From Yinghuangia soli (GTDB lineage Bacteria; Actinomycetota; Actinomycetes; Streptomycetales; Streptomycetaceae): 64,000 nt of DNA. Made by a program: the position numbers and the translations under genes. The notes under the pieces were generated by a model, which ran no database searches, was not told the DNA's origin, and worked only from the letters and a program-made list of their open reading frames with translations. Where the stretch lies: NCBI RefSeq assembly GCF_021502675.1, contig NZ_JAKFHA010000013.1:170405-234404 (forward strand), written 5' to 3'. The number at the start of each line of letters is the position of its first letter. Positions within the stretch are counted from its first letter, which is position 1. Below, piece after piece: positions 1 through 8,318 of the stretch.

Positions 1-481
1 GCTTGAGGCGCTTGAGCCAGTCGCGGGCCCGGGCGTCGGCCTCCTTGCGCGGGACGCCCTGGATGTCGAGGCCGAACCGCACGTTGGCCAGCACCGATTT
101 CCAGGGGCTGATGCCGTAGTCCTGGAAGACCATCGCGGCCGGGTGCGCGGACCGCGCGGCGATCTCGACGCGTCCCGCGGTCGGCTTGACCAGCCCCGCG
201 ACGATGCGCAGGAAGGTGGACTTGCCGCAGCCGGACGGGCCGACGATGCAGCAGAACTCGCCGGTGCGAATGTCCAGGTCCAGCGGCCCGAGGGCGTCGA
301 CGCGCTTGGCGCCGCGCCCGAAGTGGCGCTCCACGTCGACCGCATGGATCTTGATGCCGGACGCGGCATGCGCGGCGTCCGGTGCGGCGGGCGCAGGGAG
401 CACCGAACTGCCTGGCGGGGCAGGGGGGTCGGTGTCCGGAACGGATGATTCCGCTTCCGCTGGCGATTCGGTCACGTGCAT
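1..481 (-). CDS. ABC transporter ATP-binding protein, N-terminal part (nitrate/sulfonate/taurine type)
   Basis: This is the N-terminal 160 residues of an ABC ATPase that runs off the left edge. Translation of the complement gives a Walker A motif, GPSGCGKST, near residue 79 and a Q-loop reading MVFQDYGISPWKSV. The Q-loop with 'PWKSV' and 'RFGLDIQG' is typical of the SsuB/TauB/NrtD group that powers import of sulfonates, nitrate or similar solutes. Walker B and the signature motif lie outside the window. The ATG at 481 is chosen because the frame is open from there; the first 40 residues are low-complexity Pro/Ala/Ser, so a later start is possible. The gene is divergent from the HEAT-like gene at 833. 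The substrate cannot be told from what is visible. Confidence 0.85.
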   Translation of the reverse strand, partial: MHVTESPAEAESSVPDTDPPAPPGSSVLPAPAAPDAAHAASGIKIHAVDVERHFGRGAKRVDALGPLDLDIRTGEFCCIVGPSGCGKSTFLRIVAGLVKPTAGRVEIAARSAHPAAMVFQDYGISPWKSVLANVRFGLDIQGVPRKEADARARDWLKRLK

Positions 482-832
482 CCATTCCCGAACGGCCGCG
501 CCGGCGCTGGGCGGTCGTCGCGTGGTCGGTTTTTGCAATGCCAAAGAGATCAGGGTTCCCCCGGACGGCGAGACGATATGACGGGTCGTCAGGTGAGGCA
601 AGGGTGATCGGCGTTTAGTCGACAAACGCACGGTGGTGGGACGCCGGTCCGGGGCGAGTACGCGGTTCGTGCCGCGGTGCGGCACGCTGGGGCCGGACCG
701 GGAGTTTCGGTCTGCACGTCGAGGTGCCCGGGGCCGGAAGGCCGGGGCGGGCGCGGCGGACGGGGCAGTACCGTCGAGGCAGGCCGTACGGCATCGGCTG
801 CGGGGACACGTCGGGGCAGGGGAGGGATCGAG
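482..832. other. Divergent intergenic region with a short inverted repeat
   Basis: This 351-base gap lies between two divergent genes and should hold both promoters. No convincing coding frame was seen. The only structure noted is an inverted repeat at 611-629, with arms GCGTTT and AAACGC around a 7-base centre, which could be an operator. Function is unknown. Confidence 0.4.
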
Positions 833-2107
833 ATGCGGGGATTCGGACGGGGAGCCGGACGCGGCACGGGTGCGGCGCGCGGCGCGCGCGGTACGCAGGC
901 GCAGGCGGCGGTGCAGCCGGGCCCGGTGGCCTCCGCGGCTGCCTCCGGGCCGCTGGGCCCCGACCCCGAGCAGGTCCGCTCGGTGATCGACGCGCTGGCC
1001 GCCACCGGATTCCCGCGCGACGAGGCGGCACCCCTGCTGGGCCTGCTGCGCGAGGCCGTGCCCGGGCCGGACGCCGCCCGCGACGCGGCCGCCGACGTGC
1101 TGGCCGCGCTGCCCGCCGCGCTGCTCGTCGAGCTGGATGCCCTGGCCCGCCCCGCGGACGCCGTCGGCACGCTCGGCACCCTCAAGGAGCGCCGCGCGCT
1201 GCTCCGCACCTCCGGAGCCCACCCCGCGGTCGCGGCCCTGCTGTCCCTGGACGAGAACGGCGGCCTGCGCGAAGAGGCCGTGGTCCGGCTGGCCTCGATG
1301 CCCGGGCCGGTCCCCGCCGCGATGCTGGCGCTGCGCACCGACGACTGGGCCGGCCAGGTCCGGCACCGGGCCCGCGTCGCGCTGATGTGGCGGCTGGACC
1401 CGGACGAGGCGGCCGTGGTGGTGCCGATGCTGGACCTGCGCCGCGGCCGGGCCCGCGCCGAGGGCATCCTCGACGTCTACCGCGACGCGTACCGCGCCGA
1501 GCACCTGCCCACCCGGCGCCACGGGCACGCCCGCGACCTGGCCGCTTCGCGCACCCCGCAGCTCCGCCGCTTCGGCCACGAACTCGCACGCGGCCTGGGC
1601 ATCGCCGACGAGAAGGCGCTGCTGCGGATCGCCCTGAAGGACCCGGACCACTCGTGCCGGGCCGCGGCCGGGCACGAATTGCTTCGCCGGGCCCGCGGGC
1701 GGCATCGCGACCGCACGGCGCTGGCCCTGCTCAAGGTCGCCGACCCGATGGTCCGGGAGCGCGCGGTGGAGGCGCTGCCGCCCTGCAGCGACCCCTTCCC
1801 GCTGGCCGGCGCACTCGCCGACCGCTCGCCGAACGTCCGCGCGGCGGCCCGCCGCCGCCTGGTCGCGGGCGGCACGGACCCGGCGGGCGCGTACCGCTCA
1901 CTCCTCGAACTGCCGCCCTCGGCAGGACTGGTGCCCGGACTGCTGATCGGCCTGGGGGAGTGCGGCGGCGAGGAAGACCTGGCCGAACTGCACGAGCGCT
2001 TCGACGCCGAGCACCAGGCCCAGCGCCGCGCCGCCCGCGCCGGCGCCGTACTCCTCACCCGCGCCTGGCTGCCTGCGCAGGGCGACGGGCGGTACGGCAC
2101 GCGCTGA
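833..2107 (+). CDS. HEAT-repeat-like hypothetical protein
   Basis: A 424-residue soluble protein. The start is the ATG at 833, preceded by a GGGAGGG ribosome site about 5 bases upstream; the frame is open further upstream but that stretch has no good start. After a Gly/Ala/Arg-rich N-terminus of about 40 residues the protein is almost all short amphipathic helices rich in Ala, Leu and Arg. Segments such as 'DPDHSCRAAAGHELLRRA', 'VADPMVRERAVEALPP' and 'DRSPNVRAAARRRLVAGG' look like HEAT/PBS-lyase repeats, which usually mediate protein-protein contacts. There is no catalytic motif, signal peptide or membrane segment. It is alone on its strand between a divergent ABC gene and a convergent Fur-type gene, so context does not suggest a partner. 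Confidence 0.7.
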   Translation: MRGFGRGAGRGTGAARGARGTQAQAAVQPGPVASAAASGPLGPDPEQVRSVIDALAATGFPRDEAAPLLGLLREAVPGPDAARDAAADVLAALPAALLVELDALARPADAVGTLGTLKERRALLRTSGAHPAVAALLSLDENGGLREEAVVRLASMPGPVPAAMLALRTDDWAGQVRHRARVALMWRLDPDEAAVVVPMLDLRRGRARAEGILDVYRDAYRAEHLPTRRHGHARDLAASRTPQLRRFGHELARGLGIADEKALLRIALKDPDHSCRAAAGHELLRRARGRHRDRTALALLKVADPMVRERAVEALPPCSDPFPLAGALADRSPNVRAAARRRLVAGGTDPAGAYRSLLELPPSAGLVPGLLIGLGECGGEEDLAELHERFDAEHQAQRRAARAGAVLLTRAWLPAQGDGRYGTR

Positions 2108-2129
2108 CGCGCAGGCCGCGGCGCCGGGT

Positions 2130-2546
2130 TCAGGCGCCGGACTGGCAGTCCGGGCAGAGGCCGCGGTAGGTGATCTCGACCCCGGAGATCGCGAAGCCGA
2201 AGCGGTCGTCCTCCGGCAGGGTGCCGTCGCCTGCCCCGGCCGGGACGTCCCGGATGGTGAGGCAGCGGGTGCACACCAGGTGGTGGTGCGCCTTGCGGGC
2301 GTTGGGGTCGTAGCGCTTGGCGCGGCCGTCGGTGGTGACCTCGATGACCTCGCCGAGGGCCACGAGCTCGCCGAGCGTGTTGTAGACGGTGGCCCGGCTG
2401 ATCTCGGGCAGCAGGCGGCCCGCGCGGGCGTGCACTTCGTCCGCGGTCAGGTGCACGTGCTCGCCGTTCAGGACCTCGGCGACGACGCGGCGCTGCGCGG
2501 TGAGCCGCCAGCCGCGGTCGCGGAGCCGTTCCAGGAGGTCGCTCAT
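2130..2546 (-). CDS. catR: Fur-family peroxide-sensing repressor (CatR/FurA type)
   Basis: A 138-residue Fur-family regulator, the usual length. The N-terminal winged helix includes 'EISRATVYNTLGELVALGEV'. The metal region shows 'KAHHHLVCTRC' and a C-terminal CPDC pair, the two CxxC motifs of the structural zinc site in peroxide-type Fur proteins. The ATG at 2546 matches the conserved start MSDLLERLR; a GTG seven codons upstream is also in frame. It is divergent from a catalase gene, the arrangement known for CatR with catA in Streptomyces. The likely role is metal-dependent repression of itself and the catalase, relieved by peroxide. The exact subfamily (PerR-like versus iron-sensing) is inferred from this neighbour. 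Confidence 0.9.
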   Translation of the reverse strand: MSDLLERLRDRGWRLTAQRRVVAEVLNGEHVHLTADEVHARAGRLLPEISRATVYNTLGELVALGEVIEVTTDGRAKRYDPNARKAHHHLVCTRCLTIRDVPAGAGDGTLPEDDRFGFAISGVEITYRGLCPDCQSGA

Positions 2547-2592
2547 GCCGTTGAGACTACACCTCACCCAGATTTAGACCTAGTCCAAATTC

Positions 2593-2609
2593 AGAACTAG
2601 ACAAGTTCT
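2593..2609. promoter_or_regulatory. Probable Fur/PerR-type operator between catR and katA
   Basis: An inverted repeat with arms AGAACT and AGTTCT separated by 5 bases lies in the AT-richer 139-base divergent gap. Related half-sites flank it (TTTAGACC near 2573, AAGTTCGGACC near 2610). Palindromes of this kind are targets of the neighbouring Fur-family protein. The assignment rests on position and symmetry only. Confidence 0.55.
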
Positions 2610-2685
2610 AAGTTCGGACCTAGGTTGGTGATCGTTCGCAGGCCGGGACGGCCGATGTCCCGGGGTCCGAAGGGGAGAACGAACC

Positions 2686-4152
2686 ATGTCCGACACCACC
2701 TCGCGCGCCGTCCTCACCACCGAGTCGGGCGCCCCGGTCGCCGACAACCAGAACAGCGCCACGGCAGGCCCGGGCGGGCCGCTGCTCATCCAGGACCAGT
2801 ACCTGTTCGAGAAGCTCGCGCGGTTCAACCGGGAGCGCATCCCGGAGCGCGTGGTGCATGCCCGCGGGTCCGGCGCGTACGGCTCCTTCGAGGTGACCGC
2901 CGACGTGAGCCGCTACACCAAGGCCCACTTCCTGGCCGAACCCGGGCGCCGCACCGAGGTGTTCGCGCGCTTCTCGACGGTGGCCGGCAACCTGGGCGCG
3001 GCGGACGCGGTGCGCGACCCGCGCGGCTTCGCGCTGAAGTTCTACACCGAGCAGGGCAACTACGACCTGGTCGGCAACAACACCCCGGTGTTCTTCATCA
3101 AGGACCCGAGCAAGTTCCCGGACTTCATCCACACCCAGAAGCGCGACCCGTACACCGGCATCCAGGAAGCCGACAACGTCTGGGACTTCTGGTCCCTGTC
3201 GCCCGAGGTCACCCACCAGGTGACGTGGCTCTTCGGGGACCGCGGCATCCCGGCCTCGTACCGGCACATGGACGGCTTCTCCTCGCACACCTACCAGTGG
3301 GTCAACGCCCAGGGCGAGGCGTTCTGGGTGAAGTACCACTTCAAGACCGACCAGGGCATCCGCAACCTGAGCGCCGACGAGGCCGCCGCCATCGCGGGCG
3401 TCGACCCCGACTCGCACCAGCGCGACCTGCGCGAGGCGATCGACGCCGGGCGCTTCCCGTCCTGGACGCTCAAGGTGCAGGTCATGCCGGTGGCCGAGGC
3501 GGCGCAGTACCGCTTCAACCCGTTCGACCTCACCAAGGTGTGGCCGCACGAGGACTACCCGCTGATCGAGGTCGGCCGGCTCACGCTGGACCGCAACCCG
3601 GAGAACGTCTTCGCCGAGGTCGAGCAGTCGGCCTTCAGCCCCGCGAACTTCGTGCCGGGCATCGGTCCTTCGCCCGACAAGATGCTCCAGGGCCGGCTCT
3701 TCGCGTACGCCGACGCACACCGCTACCGCCTGGGTGTGAACCACACGCAGCTCGCGGTCAACGCCCCGCACGCCACCACGGCCAGCAACCACGGCCGCGA
3801 CGGCGCCATGGCGTCGAACGCCGGCGGCCGCGCGAAGAACTACGAGCCGAACAGCTTCGGCGGCCCGTACGAGACCGGCGAGCCGCTCTGGGCCCCGACC
3901 GAGGTGTCCGGCCCGACCGGGACGCACGCCGCGGCCGTGCACGCCGAGGACAACGACTTCGTGCAGGCCGGCAACCTCTACCGGCTCATGTCCGAGGACG
4001 AGAAGGAGCGCCTGGTGGCGGGCCTCGCGGGCGGTCTCGCGCAGGTGACGCGCGACGACATCGTCGAGCGCGCGCTGGGCAACTTCCGGGCCGCGGACGC
4101 GGATTACGGCGCCCGCCTGGAGGCCGCGGTCAAGGCTCTGCGCAACGGCTGA
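2686..4152 (+). CDS. katA: Monofunctional haem catalase (small-subunit type)
   Basis: A 488-residue catalase that converts hydrogen peroxide to water and oxygen in the cytoplasm. The length fits small-subunit clade 3 enzymes. Visible motifs are the distal histidine region '[16 protein letters not shown]', the distal Asn region '[14 protein letters not shown]', and the proximal haem-ligand motif '[14 protein letters not shown]' with the tyrosine ligand. The ATG at 2686 follows GGGGAGAA. It is divergent from the Fur-family gene and is therefore probably derepressed under peroxide. Two GC-rich hairpins follow the stop codon. Confidence 0.97.
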   Translation: MSDTTSRAVLTTESGAPVADNQNSATAGPGGPLLIQDQYLFEKLARFNRERIPERVVHARGSGAYGSFEVTADVSRYTKAHFLAEPGRRTEVFARFSTVAGNLGAADAVRDPRGFALKFYTEQGNYDLVGNNTPVFFIKDPSKFPDFIHTQKRDPYTGIQEADNVWDFWSLSPEVTHQVTWLFGDRGIPASYRHMDGFSSHTYQWVNAQGEAFWVKYHFKTDQGIRNLSADEAAAIAGVDPDSHQRDLREAIDAGRFPSWTLKVQVMPVAEAAQYRFNPFDLTKVWPHEDYPLIEVGRLTLDRNPENVFAEVEQSAFSPANFVPGIGPSPDKMLQGRLFAYADAHRYRLGVNHTQLAVNAPHATTASNHGRDGAMASNAGGRAKNYEPNSFGGPYETGEPLWAPTEVSGPTGTHAAAVHAEDNDFVQAGNLYRLMSEDEKERLVAGLAGGLAQVTRDDIVERALGNFRAADADYGARLEAAVKALRNG

Positions 4153-4160
4153 TCCGGTGC

Positions 4161-4178
4161 CCGGCCCCTGGGGGCCGG
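4161..4178 (+). terminator. Hairpin after katA
   Basis: CCGGCCCC and GGGGCCGG form a perfect 8-bp stem with a 2-base loop ten bases after the catalase stop. There is no U-tract, as is common in high-GC actinomycetes. Confidence 0.5.
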
Positions 4179-4233
4179 CTCGCCAGAACCGTCCGGTCGG
4201 GTGCGGGGGCGCGCCCGGCCGGACGTACCACCC

Positions 4234-4274
4234 GGTGCCCGGCCGAGCCGCCCTGCGCGGCCCGGCCGGGCACC
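4234..4274. terminator. Inverted repeat between convergent katA and CBS gene
   Basis: GGTGCCCGGCC and GGCCGGGCACC are perfect 11-bp arms around 19 bases. The repeat ends just before the stop codon of the convergent CBS-domain gene, so it probably works as a bidirectional terminator. Confidence 0.45.
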
Positions 4275-4278
4275 TTGG

Positions 4279-4695
4279 TCATCCCACCAGTTCGGCCGCC
4301 GACTCCCTGGCCAGGCGGGCCTGTTCCTGCAGCGTGCAGCGCACGATGTCGCGCACCGAGATGATGCCCGCGACGTCCCCGCGGTCCAGCACCACGAGGT
4401 GCCGGAAGTTCCCGCGGTTCATCGCGACGGCTGCGTCGGCGAGGCTCCAGTGCGGAGTGGCGAACACGACGTTCGCGGTCAGATGGTCCCCGGCGATCTC
4501 CTGGTCCGGGTCTTGGTCGGCACCGAGCGAGAGCAGGATGTCCCGCTCGGTGAGGATGCCGATCCCGCTGGTATCGGGATCGATGACGACGGCGGCACCG
4601 ATCTGCCGGGCGGCCATGAGCCGGGCAGCGGCGCGCAGTGTGTGGGTCGGGCCGATGGTCAGGACGACCGTGCTCATGCCGTCGCGGACGAGCAT
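4279..4695 (-). CDS. Tandem CBS-domain protein
   Basis: A 138-residue protein made of two CBS domains, roughly residues 5-60 and 70-130, without any attached enzyme or membrane domain. 'GIGILTERDIL' and 'VAGIISVRDIVRCTL' are the typical second-strand/helix motifs of each CBS unit. Paired CBS domains bind adenosine ligands and act as energy or ligand sensors. The ATG at 4695 is preceded by GGAGGTGG; an in-frame start 18 codons upstream lacks such a site. Many stand-alone CBS proteins in streptomycetes are stress-induced, but nothing here proves that. Confidence 0.88.
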   Translation of the reverse strand: MLVRDGMSTVVLTIGPTHTLRAAARLMAARQIGAAVVIDPDTSGIGILTERDILLSLGADQDPDQEIAGDHLTANVVFATPHWSLADAAVAMNRGNFRHLVVLDRGDVAGIISVRDIVRCTLQEQARLARESAAELVG

Positions 4696-4933
4696 GACGC
4701 ACCACCTCCGATGGGGGTCGGGCCGGTAGTCGCGGGGCCGCGGCGGCACTTGAGAAGCAATTCACAAGTGCACAAGCGGTCCCATGCTCATAGTCACACG
4801 GCCCTCGCGGCAAACGAAAGCTTTGTCGGGATTTACCGAGAATTTCTTGCTTTCCGGAGGAAGTGCGAGCGCGGCCGGGCCGACCGGTCGCGGAAACCGA
4901 CCGGTCGGCGGCGCGCGGCGGGCCCGCGCCGGA

Positions 4934-5722
4934 TCAGAAGCGCTGGTTGAGGTACCCGAGCAGGTCTTCGTGCAGCAGCCCGTTGGACGCGGCGGCGTGG
5001 CCCTCGGCGGCGCTCGGCACGCCGTCCAGCGAGGTGAACTGCCCGCCCGCCTCGGTCACGATCACCGAAAGCGCGGCCAGGTCCCACAGGTTGACCTCGG
5101 GCTCCGCGCAGATGTCCACCGCGCCCTCGGCGACCAGCATGTACGACCAGAAGTCGCCGTACGCCCGGCTGCGCCACACCGCGCGCGTCAGGTCCAGCAT
5201 GCCGTCGAGCGCGCCGCGGTCCTCCCAGCCGCCCAGGCTGGAGTAGGCGAACGAGGCGTCCTCGATGCGCGCGACCTTCGAGACGTGCAGCCGGGACGCC
5301 TGCGACAGGCTGCGGCCGGTGAACGCGCCGGCGCCCTTCGAGGCCCACCAGCGGCGGCCCAGCGCGGGCGCGGAGACCAGGCCGACGACGACCTCGTCGC
5401 CGTCCATGAGGGCGATCAGGGTGGCCCAGACCGGCACGCCGCGCACGAAGTTCTTGGTGCCGTCGATCGGGTCGATGACCCAGCGGCGCGGCCCGTGCCC
5501 GGTGGGGCCGTACTCCTCGCCCAGCACCGCGTCGCGCGGCCGGGCGCGGCCCAGCTGGCCCCGGATGAGCTCCTCGGCGGCCTTGTCGGCATCGCTCACG
5601 GGCGTCATGTCCGGCTTCGTCTCGATCTTCAGGTCGAGCGCCTTGAACCGGTCGAGGGTGGTCGCGTCGGCGGCGTCCGCGAGGACGTGGGCGAGGCGCA
5701 GGTCGTCGTCGTAGCCGGGCAT
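4934..5722 (-). CDS. hisN: Inositol-monophosphatase-family histidinol-phosphatase
   Basis: A 262-residue member of the magnesium-dependent IMPase family. Metal-binding motifs are visible: 'GEEYG' near residue 69, 'WVIDPIDGTKNFVRG' near 83, and 'EVNLWDLAAL' near the C-terminus. In Streptomyces and other actinobacteria this subgroup is the histidinol-phosphate phosphatase HisN, which removes phosphate in the eighth step of histidine synthesis. The ATG at 5722 opens the conserved 'MPGYDDDLRLAHVLAD'. It lies near aroA and rsgA, as I recall for S. coelicolor. No other his gene is nearby, so general inositol phosphatase activity cannot be excluded. Confidence 0.88.
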   Translation of the reverse strand: MPGYDDDLRLAHVLADAADATTLDRFKALDLKIETKPDMTPVSDADKAAEELIRGQLGRARPRDAVLGEEYGPTGHGPRRWVIDPIDGTKNFVRGVPVWATLIALMDGDEVVVGLVSAPALGRRWWASKGAGAFTGRSLSQASRLHVSKVARIEDASFAYSSLGGWEDRGALDGMLDLTRAVWRSRAYGDFWSYMLVAEGAVDICAEPEVNLWDLAALSVIVTEAGGQFTSLDGVPSAAEGHAAASNGLLHEDLLGYLNQRF

Positions 5723-5949
5723 GGCGCGAACACTAGTCGTTCCGGGGGTCGCGGTGCCACGCGGGATCGGCGGCGCGACGGGGTCGCGGGCCCGGCGTTC
5801 ATGATTCCCTTTCGCGCGCTCCGGGGCGCCTCGTACGCTTCGTCGTGCACAGGGGCGGCGCCGGCGCGCCGCGGGAGGCATCCCGCGCTGCCGGCGGTCC
5901 GTTCGGACGGACACGACCACCGGCAGGTGGAGGGGTTGCGGGGGCCGAA

Positions 5950-6552
5950 ATGGCACTGTTCGGCGTCGGGCGCGGCAAGGCGCGCGACAAGCAGGCGGTC
6001 CCGGGACCCGCGGTGCTCGCACCGCGGCGGAGCCTGGACGGCTGGACCCTGGAAGGCACACCGCTCGCGGCCCGCTTCGGCCGCGACGAGCTGCGCGAGC
6101 TGGCCACGCTCATGCACGGCGTGAGCGCCGGCATGGACACGCCGTGGACCTACGAGCGGGCCGCGGACATGCTCGAGGAGAACGGCGAACGCCCGCAGGC
6201 GCTGGCGGTGTTGGACGCCTACTTCCTGCTGCCCGACCGCATACGCGAGGCGAACTCCGTCCAGACCCGCACCCTCGGCCGCCGCCGCCACCGCCTCCGC
6301 AAGCGCCTCGGGGCTCCGCCCCCCGCCACCGCCGACACCCCAGCCCTCGCCGAGCTCGCCGGCCCCCACACGCCCGCGCTCCCCGCCGCCCCGGCACCCA
6401 CACCGCTCCCGGCCGGCCGCGAACCCCTGGCCCTCCCCGCAGCCCCGCCTGCGCCCCCGGCACCCCCGGCCTTGGTCATCCCACCCAAGCCCACCGCCCC
6501 ACCCCCGCTCCCGCCAAAGACGACCGAGGACGCTGGAGACACCGAGGACTGA
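5950..6552 (+). CDS. Hypothetical protein with proline-rich tail
   Basis: A 200-residue protein of unknown function. Residues 1-120 look globular and helical ('DELRELATLMHGVSAGMDTPWTYERAADMLEENGERPQAL' region at about 45-85). Residues 125-190 are almost entirely Pro/Ala, suggesting a flexible linker or surface tail. No signal peptide or membrane segment is seen. The ATG at 5950 is chosen because it begins the globular part; a GTGGAGGGG lies about 20 bases upstream and an upstream start remains possible. It is divergent from hisN. Confidence 0.65.
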   Translation: MALFGVGRGKARDKQAVPGPAVLAPRRSLDGWTLEGTPLAARFGRDELRELATLMHGVSAGMDTPWTYERAADMLEENGERPQALAVLDAYFLLPDRIREANSVQTRTLGRRRHRLRKRLGAPPPATADTPALAELAGPHTPALPAAPAPTPLPAGREPLALPAAPPAPPAPPALVIPPKPTAPPPLPPKTTEDAGDTED

Positions 6553-6648
6553 CCCGCGGCGCCGCGAGGAATGGCCTGCGGCGAGCTCGCGCCGTAGGTG
6601 ACCGGCCGCGCCCGCCGGTGGGCGGATGGCACGCGCGGCGGGGGCGTC

Positions 6649-7485
6649 CTACACGTCGGAGCCCAGCACCTCGGCCAACGTGTCGATCCGCACGCGCAGC
6701 GCGGCGTCGACGGCCCCGGAGACGATCACCTCGACCAGCTCGCCGTCGTGGCCCACGTTCGCGACGCGGACCCGAAGTGTCGTGAGCGAGCTTTCGATTG
6801 TGTGGGTGTCCCAGGTGCCGACTTCATCCTCAGCAGAGCTCGACACGTGGGCGGCGGCCTCCCAGTCGGTCTCGTCCACGTCGTCGCTGCTACCGCCGGC
6901 GTAGCCGGCGAGCAGGCGCAGGAACCGTCCGAGGTTGCGCCGCAACACCCGGCAGCCGAGGTCGTAGTCCGGCGGCGCGGTGTCCGAAGGTCCCGGGCGC
7001 AGGGCTCCGCTGACGGGGTGCGGGTCGTCCAGCAGGCTCATGCGCAGGCGCACCGAAAGGTCGAGCCACTGGCACGCGGCCTCGGGGCGGTACGCCGCAT
7101 AGGGCAGCCGGCGCACGCGCTTGCGGCCGGTTTCGTCCGCCCGGTACGGCTCCTCGAACGCGCGATGCCAACTGTCGATGGCGGGGGTGAAGCGCTCCCG
7201 GGCGCTCGCCGGGTCGGTGCCGAGGTAGCGCGCGATGTCCTCCCATGAACTACCGCGCTCGTGCTCGAAGATCACCGCACGTGCGAGCAGCTGTCCGGCG
7301 GCCTCCAGCACGGACGCAGCCTCGCTCGCCCGTCCGCCCGGCCCGGTCTGGTCGTCGAAGCGCGTCACCGCGAGGGCCGTGGCCGCCTCCGCGAGGCCGT
7401 GGCTCGCGCTGCTCATGACCAGGCGGGCCAGGGCCGCGCGCGTGAATGCGCTGCGCTCGGCGTCGTGCGGAGTCGACTGCGTCAA
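6649..7485 (-). CDS. Hypothetical protein with a helix-turn-helix-like segment
   Basis: A 278-residue protein of unknown function. The segment 'GSSWEDIARYLGTDPASARERF' (about residues 80-100) resembles the helix-turn-helix seen in actinobacterial proteins that say 'SWEDIGRALGVTRQAA', hence a possible DNA-binding role. The rest has no recognised motif. I chose the TTG at 7485, 10 bases after GAGGGAG; the open frame continues to another TTG at 7548. Transcription is away from the TetR gene, so both could use the 7486-7695 gap. A regulatory function is a guess. Confidence 0.65.
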   Translation of the reverse strand: MTQSTPHDAERSAFTRAALARLVMSSASHGLAEAATALAVTRFDDQTGPGGRASEAASVLEAAGQLLARAVIFEHERGSSWEDIARYLGTDPASARERFTPAIDSWHRAFEEPYRADETGRKRVRRLPYAAYRPEAACQWLDLSVRLRMSLLDDPHPVSGALRPGPSDTAPPDYDLGCRVLRRNLGRFLRLLAGYAGGSSDDVDETDWEAAAHVSSSAEDEVGTWDTHTIESSLTTLRVRVANVGHDGELVEVIVSGAVDAALRVRIDTLAEVLGSDV

Positions 7486-7632
7486 GACCTGGTGCTCCCT
7501 CGGATCGTGGCCCCGTGTACGGGATCGCTGCGCCACTGTGGCGGCCAATGGGCTTGGCGTCCAACGGTTTTGGTGGGGTGGGGTGCTTCGGGGCGGGCTC
7601 TTGACGGTGTGCGGGTGCTGGGTGATGCTGCT

Positions 7633-7657
7633 TTTACACGGGGGCTGTTCGTGTAAA
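7633..7657. promoter_or_regulatory. TetR-type operator palindrome
   Basis: Perfect arms TTTACACG (7633-7640) and CGTGTAAA (7650-7657) around a 9-base centre stand out as AT-rich in this GC-rich region. The repeat ends 38 bases before the TTG start of a TetR-family gene, which makes autoregulation likely. Confidence 0.6.
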
Positions 7658-7695
7658 GCCTCCTACGTCGGCCGGCTGCCCGAGGGAGTGCACCG

Positions 7696-8250
7696 TTGTC
7701 CGTACGCGAAGCGCTGCTCGATGCTGCCCGGGATGCCGCGGTGGCCGGTCTGTGGGCCACTACGCGCATGGCCGATGTGGCCGCGGCCGCCGGGGTTTCC
7801 CGGCAGACGCTCTACAACGAATTCGGCAGCAAGGAAGCGCTTGCCGAGGCGCTGACCCGGCGTGAGGCCGACCGGTTCCTGGCCGGGACGGCCGAGGCGT
7901 GCCGGAACTCGCCCGGGGACGCCGGGGACTGCGTACGGGCCTCGACCGTATGGGCGCTGACCGAGGCCCGGCAGAACCTGCTGGTCAAGGCCGCGCTGAC
8001 CGACGAGGCGGCCGGGCTGCTGCCGACCCTGACCACGCGGTCCGCCGGGCTGCTCGTGCTGTTCCGGGACGCCGCCGCGGCGGTGATCCTCGAACGCTGG
8101 CCGCATCTGGACTCCGACGAGGTGGCGTGGGTGGCCGAGTTGGCCGTCCGGCTCACCGTCTCGCACCTGGTGGTCCCCACCGAGGCGGTCGAGGTGACCG
8201 CCGACCACATCGCGCTCATGGTCAGACGGCTGCTCGCGCCCGCCGCCTGA
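7696..8250 (+). CDS. TetR-family transcriptional regulator
   Basis: A 184-residue regulator of standard TetR length. The N-terminal helix-turn-helix is clear: 'TTRMADVAAAAGVSRQTLYNEFGSKEALAEAL' spans about residues 22-53. The C-terminal ligand domain has no diagnostic features. The start is a TTG at 7696, preceded by GAGGGAG at good distance; no ATG fits. An operator-like palindrome lies just upstream. The next gene, 68 bases downstream on the same strand, encodes a di-iron protein, so that enzyme is the likely target. Confidence 0.92.
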   Translation: MSVREALLDAARDAAVAGLWATTRMADVAAAAGVSRQTLYNEFGSKEALAEALTRREADRFLAGTAEACRNSPGDAGDCVRASTVWALTEARQNLLVKAALTDEAAGLLPTLTTRSAGLLVLFRDAAAAVILERWPHLDSDEVAWVAELAVRLTVSHLVVPTEAVEVTADHIALMVRRLLAPAA

Positions 8251-8318
8251 CCATCCGCCCCGTACCGGCCCCGCACTGCCGCACCGCCCGAACCTCCGCC
8301 CTCCGAAGGAGTTCGCAC

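Noticed and set aside
2573..2590. TTTAGACCTAGTCCAA in front of catR as a dre site
   Set aside because: The order of the half-sites does not match the DasR consensus; it better fits the Fur-type box next to it.
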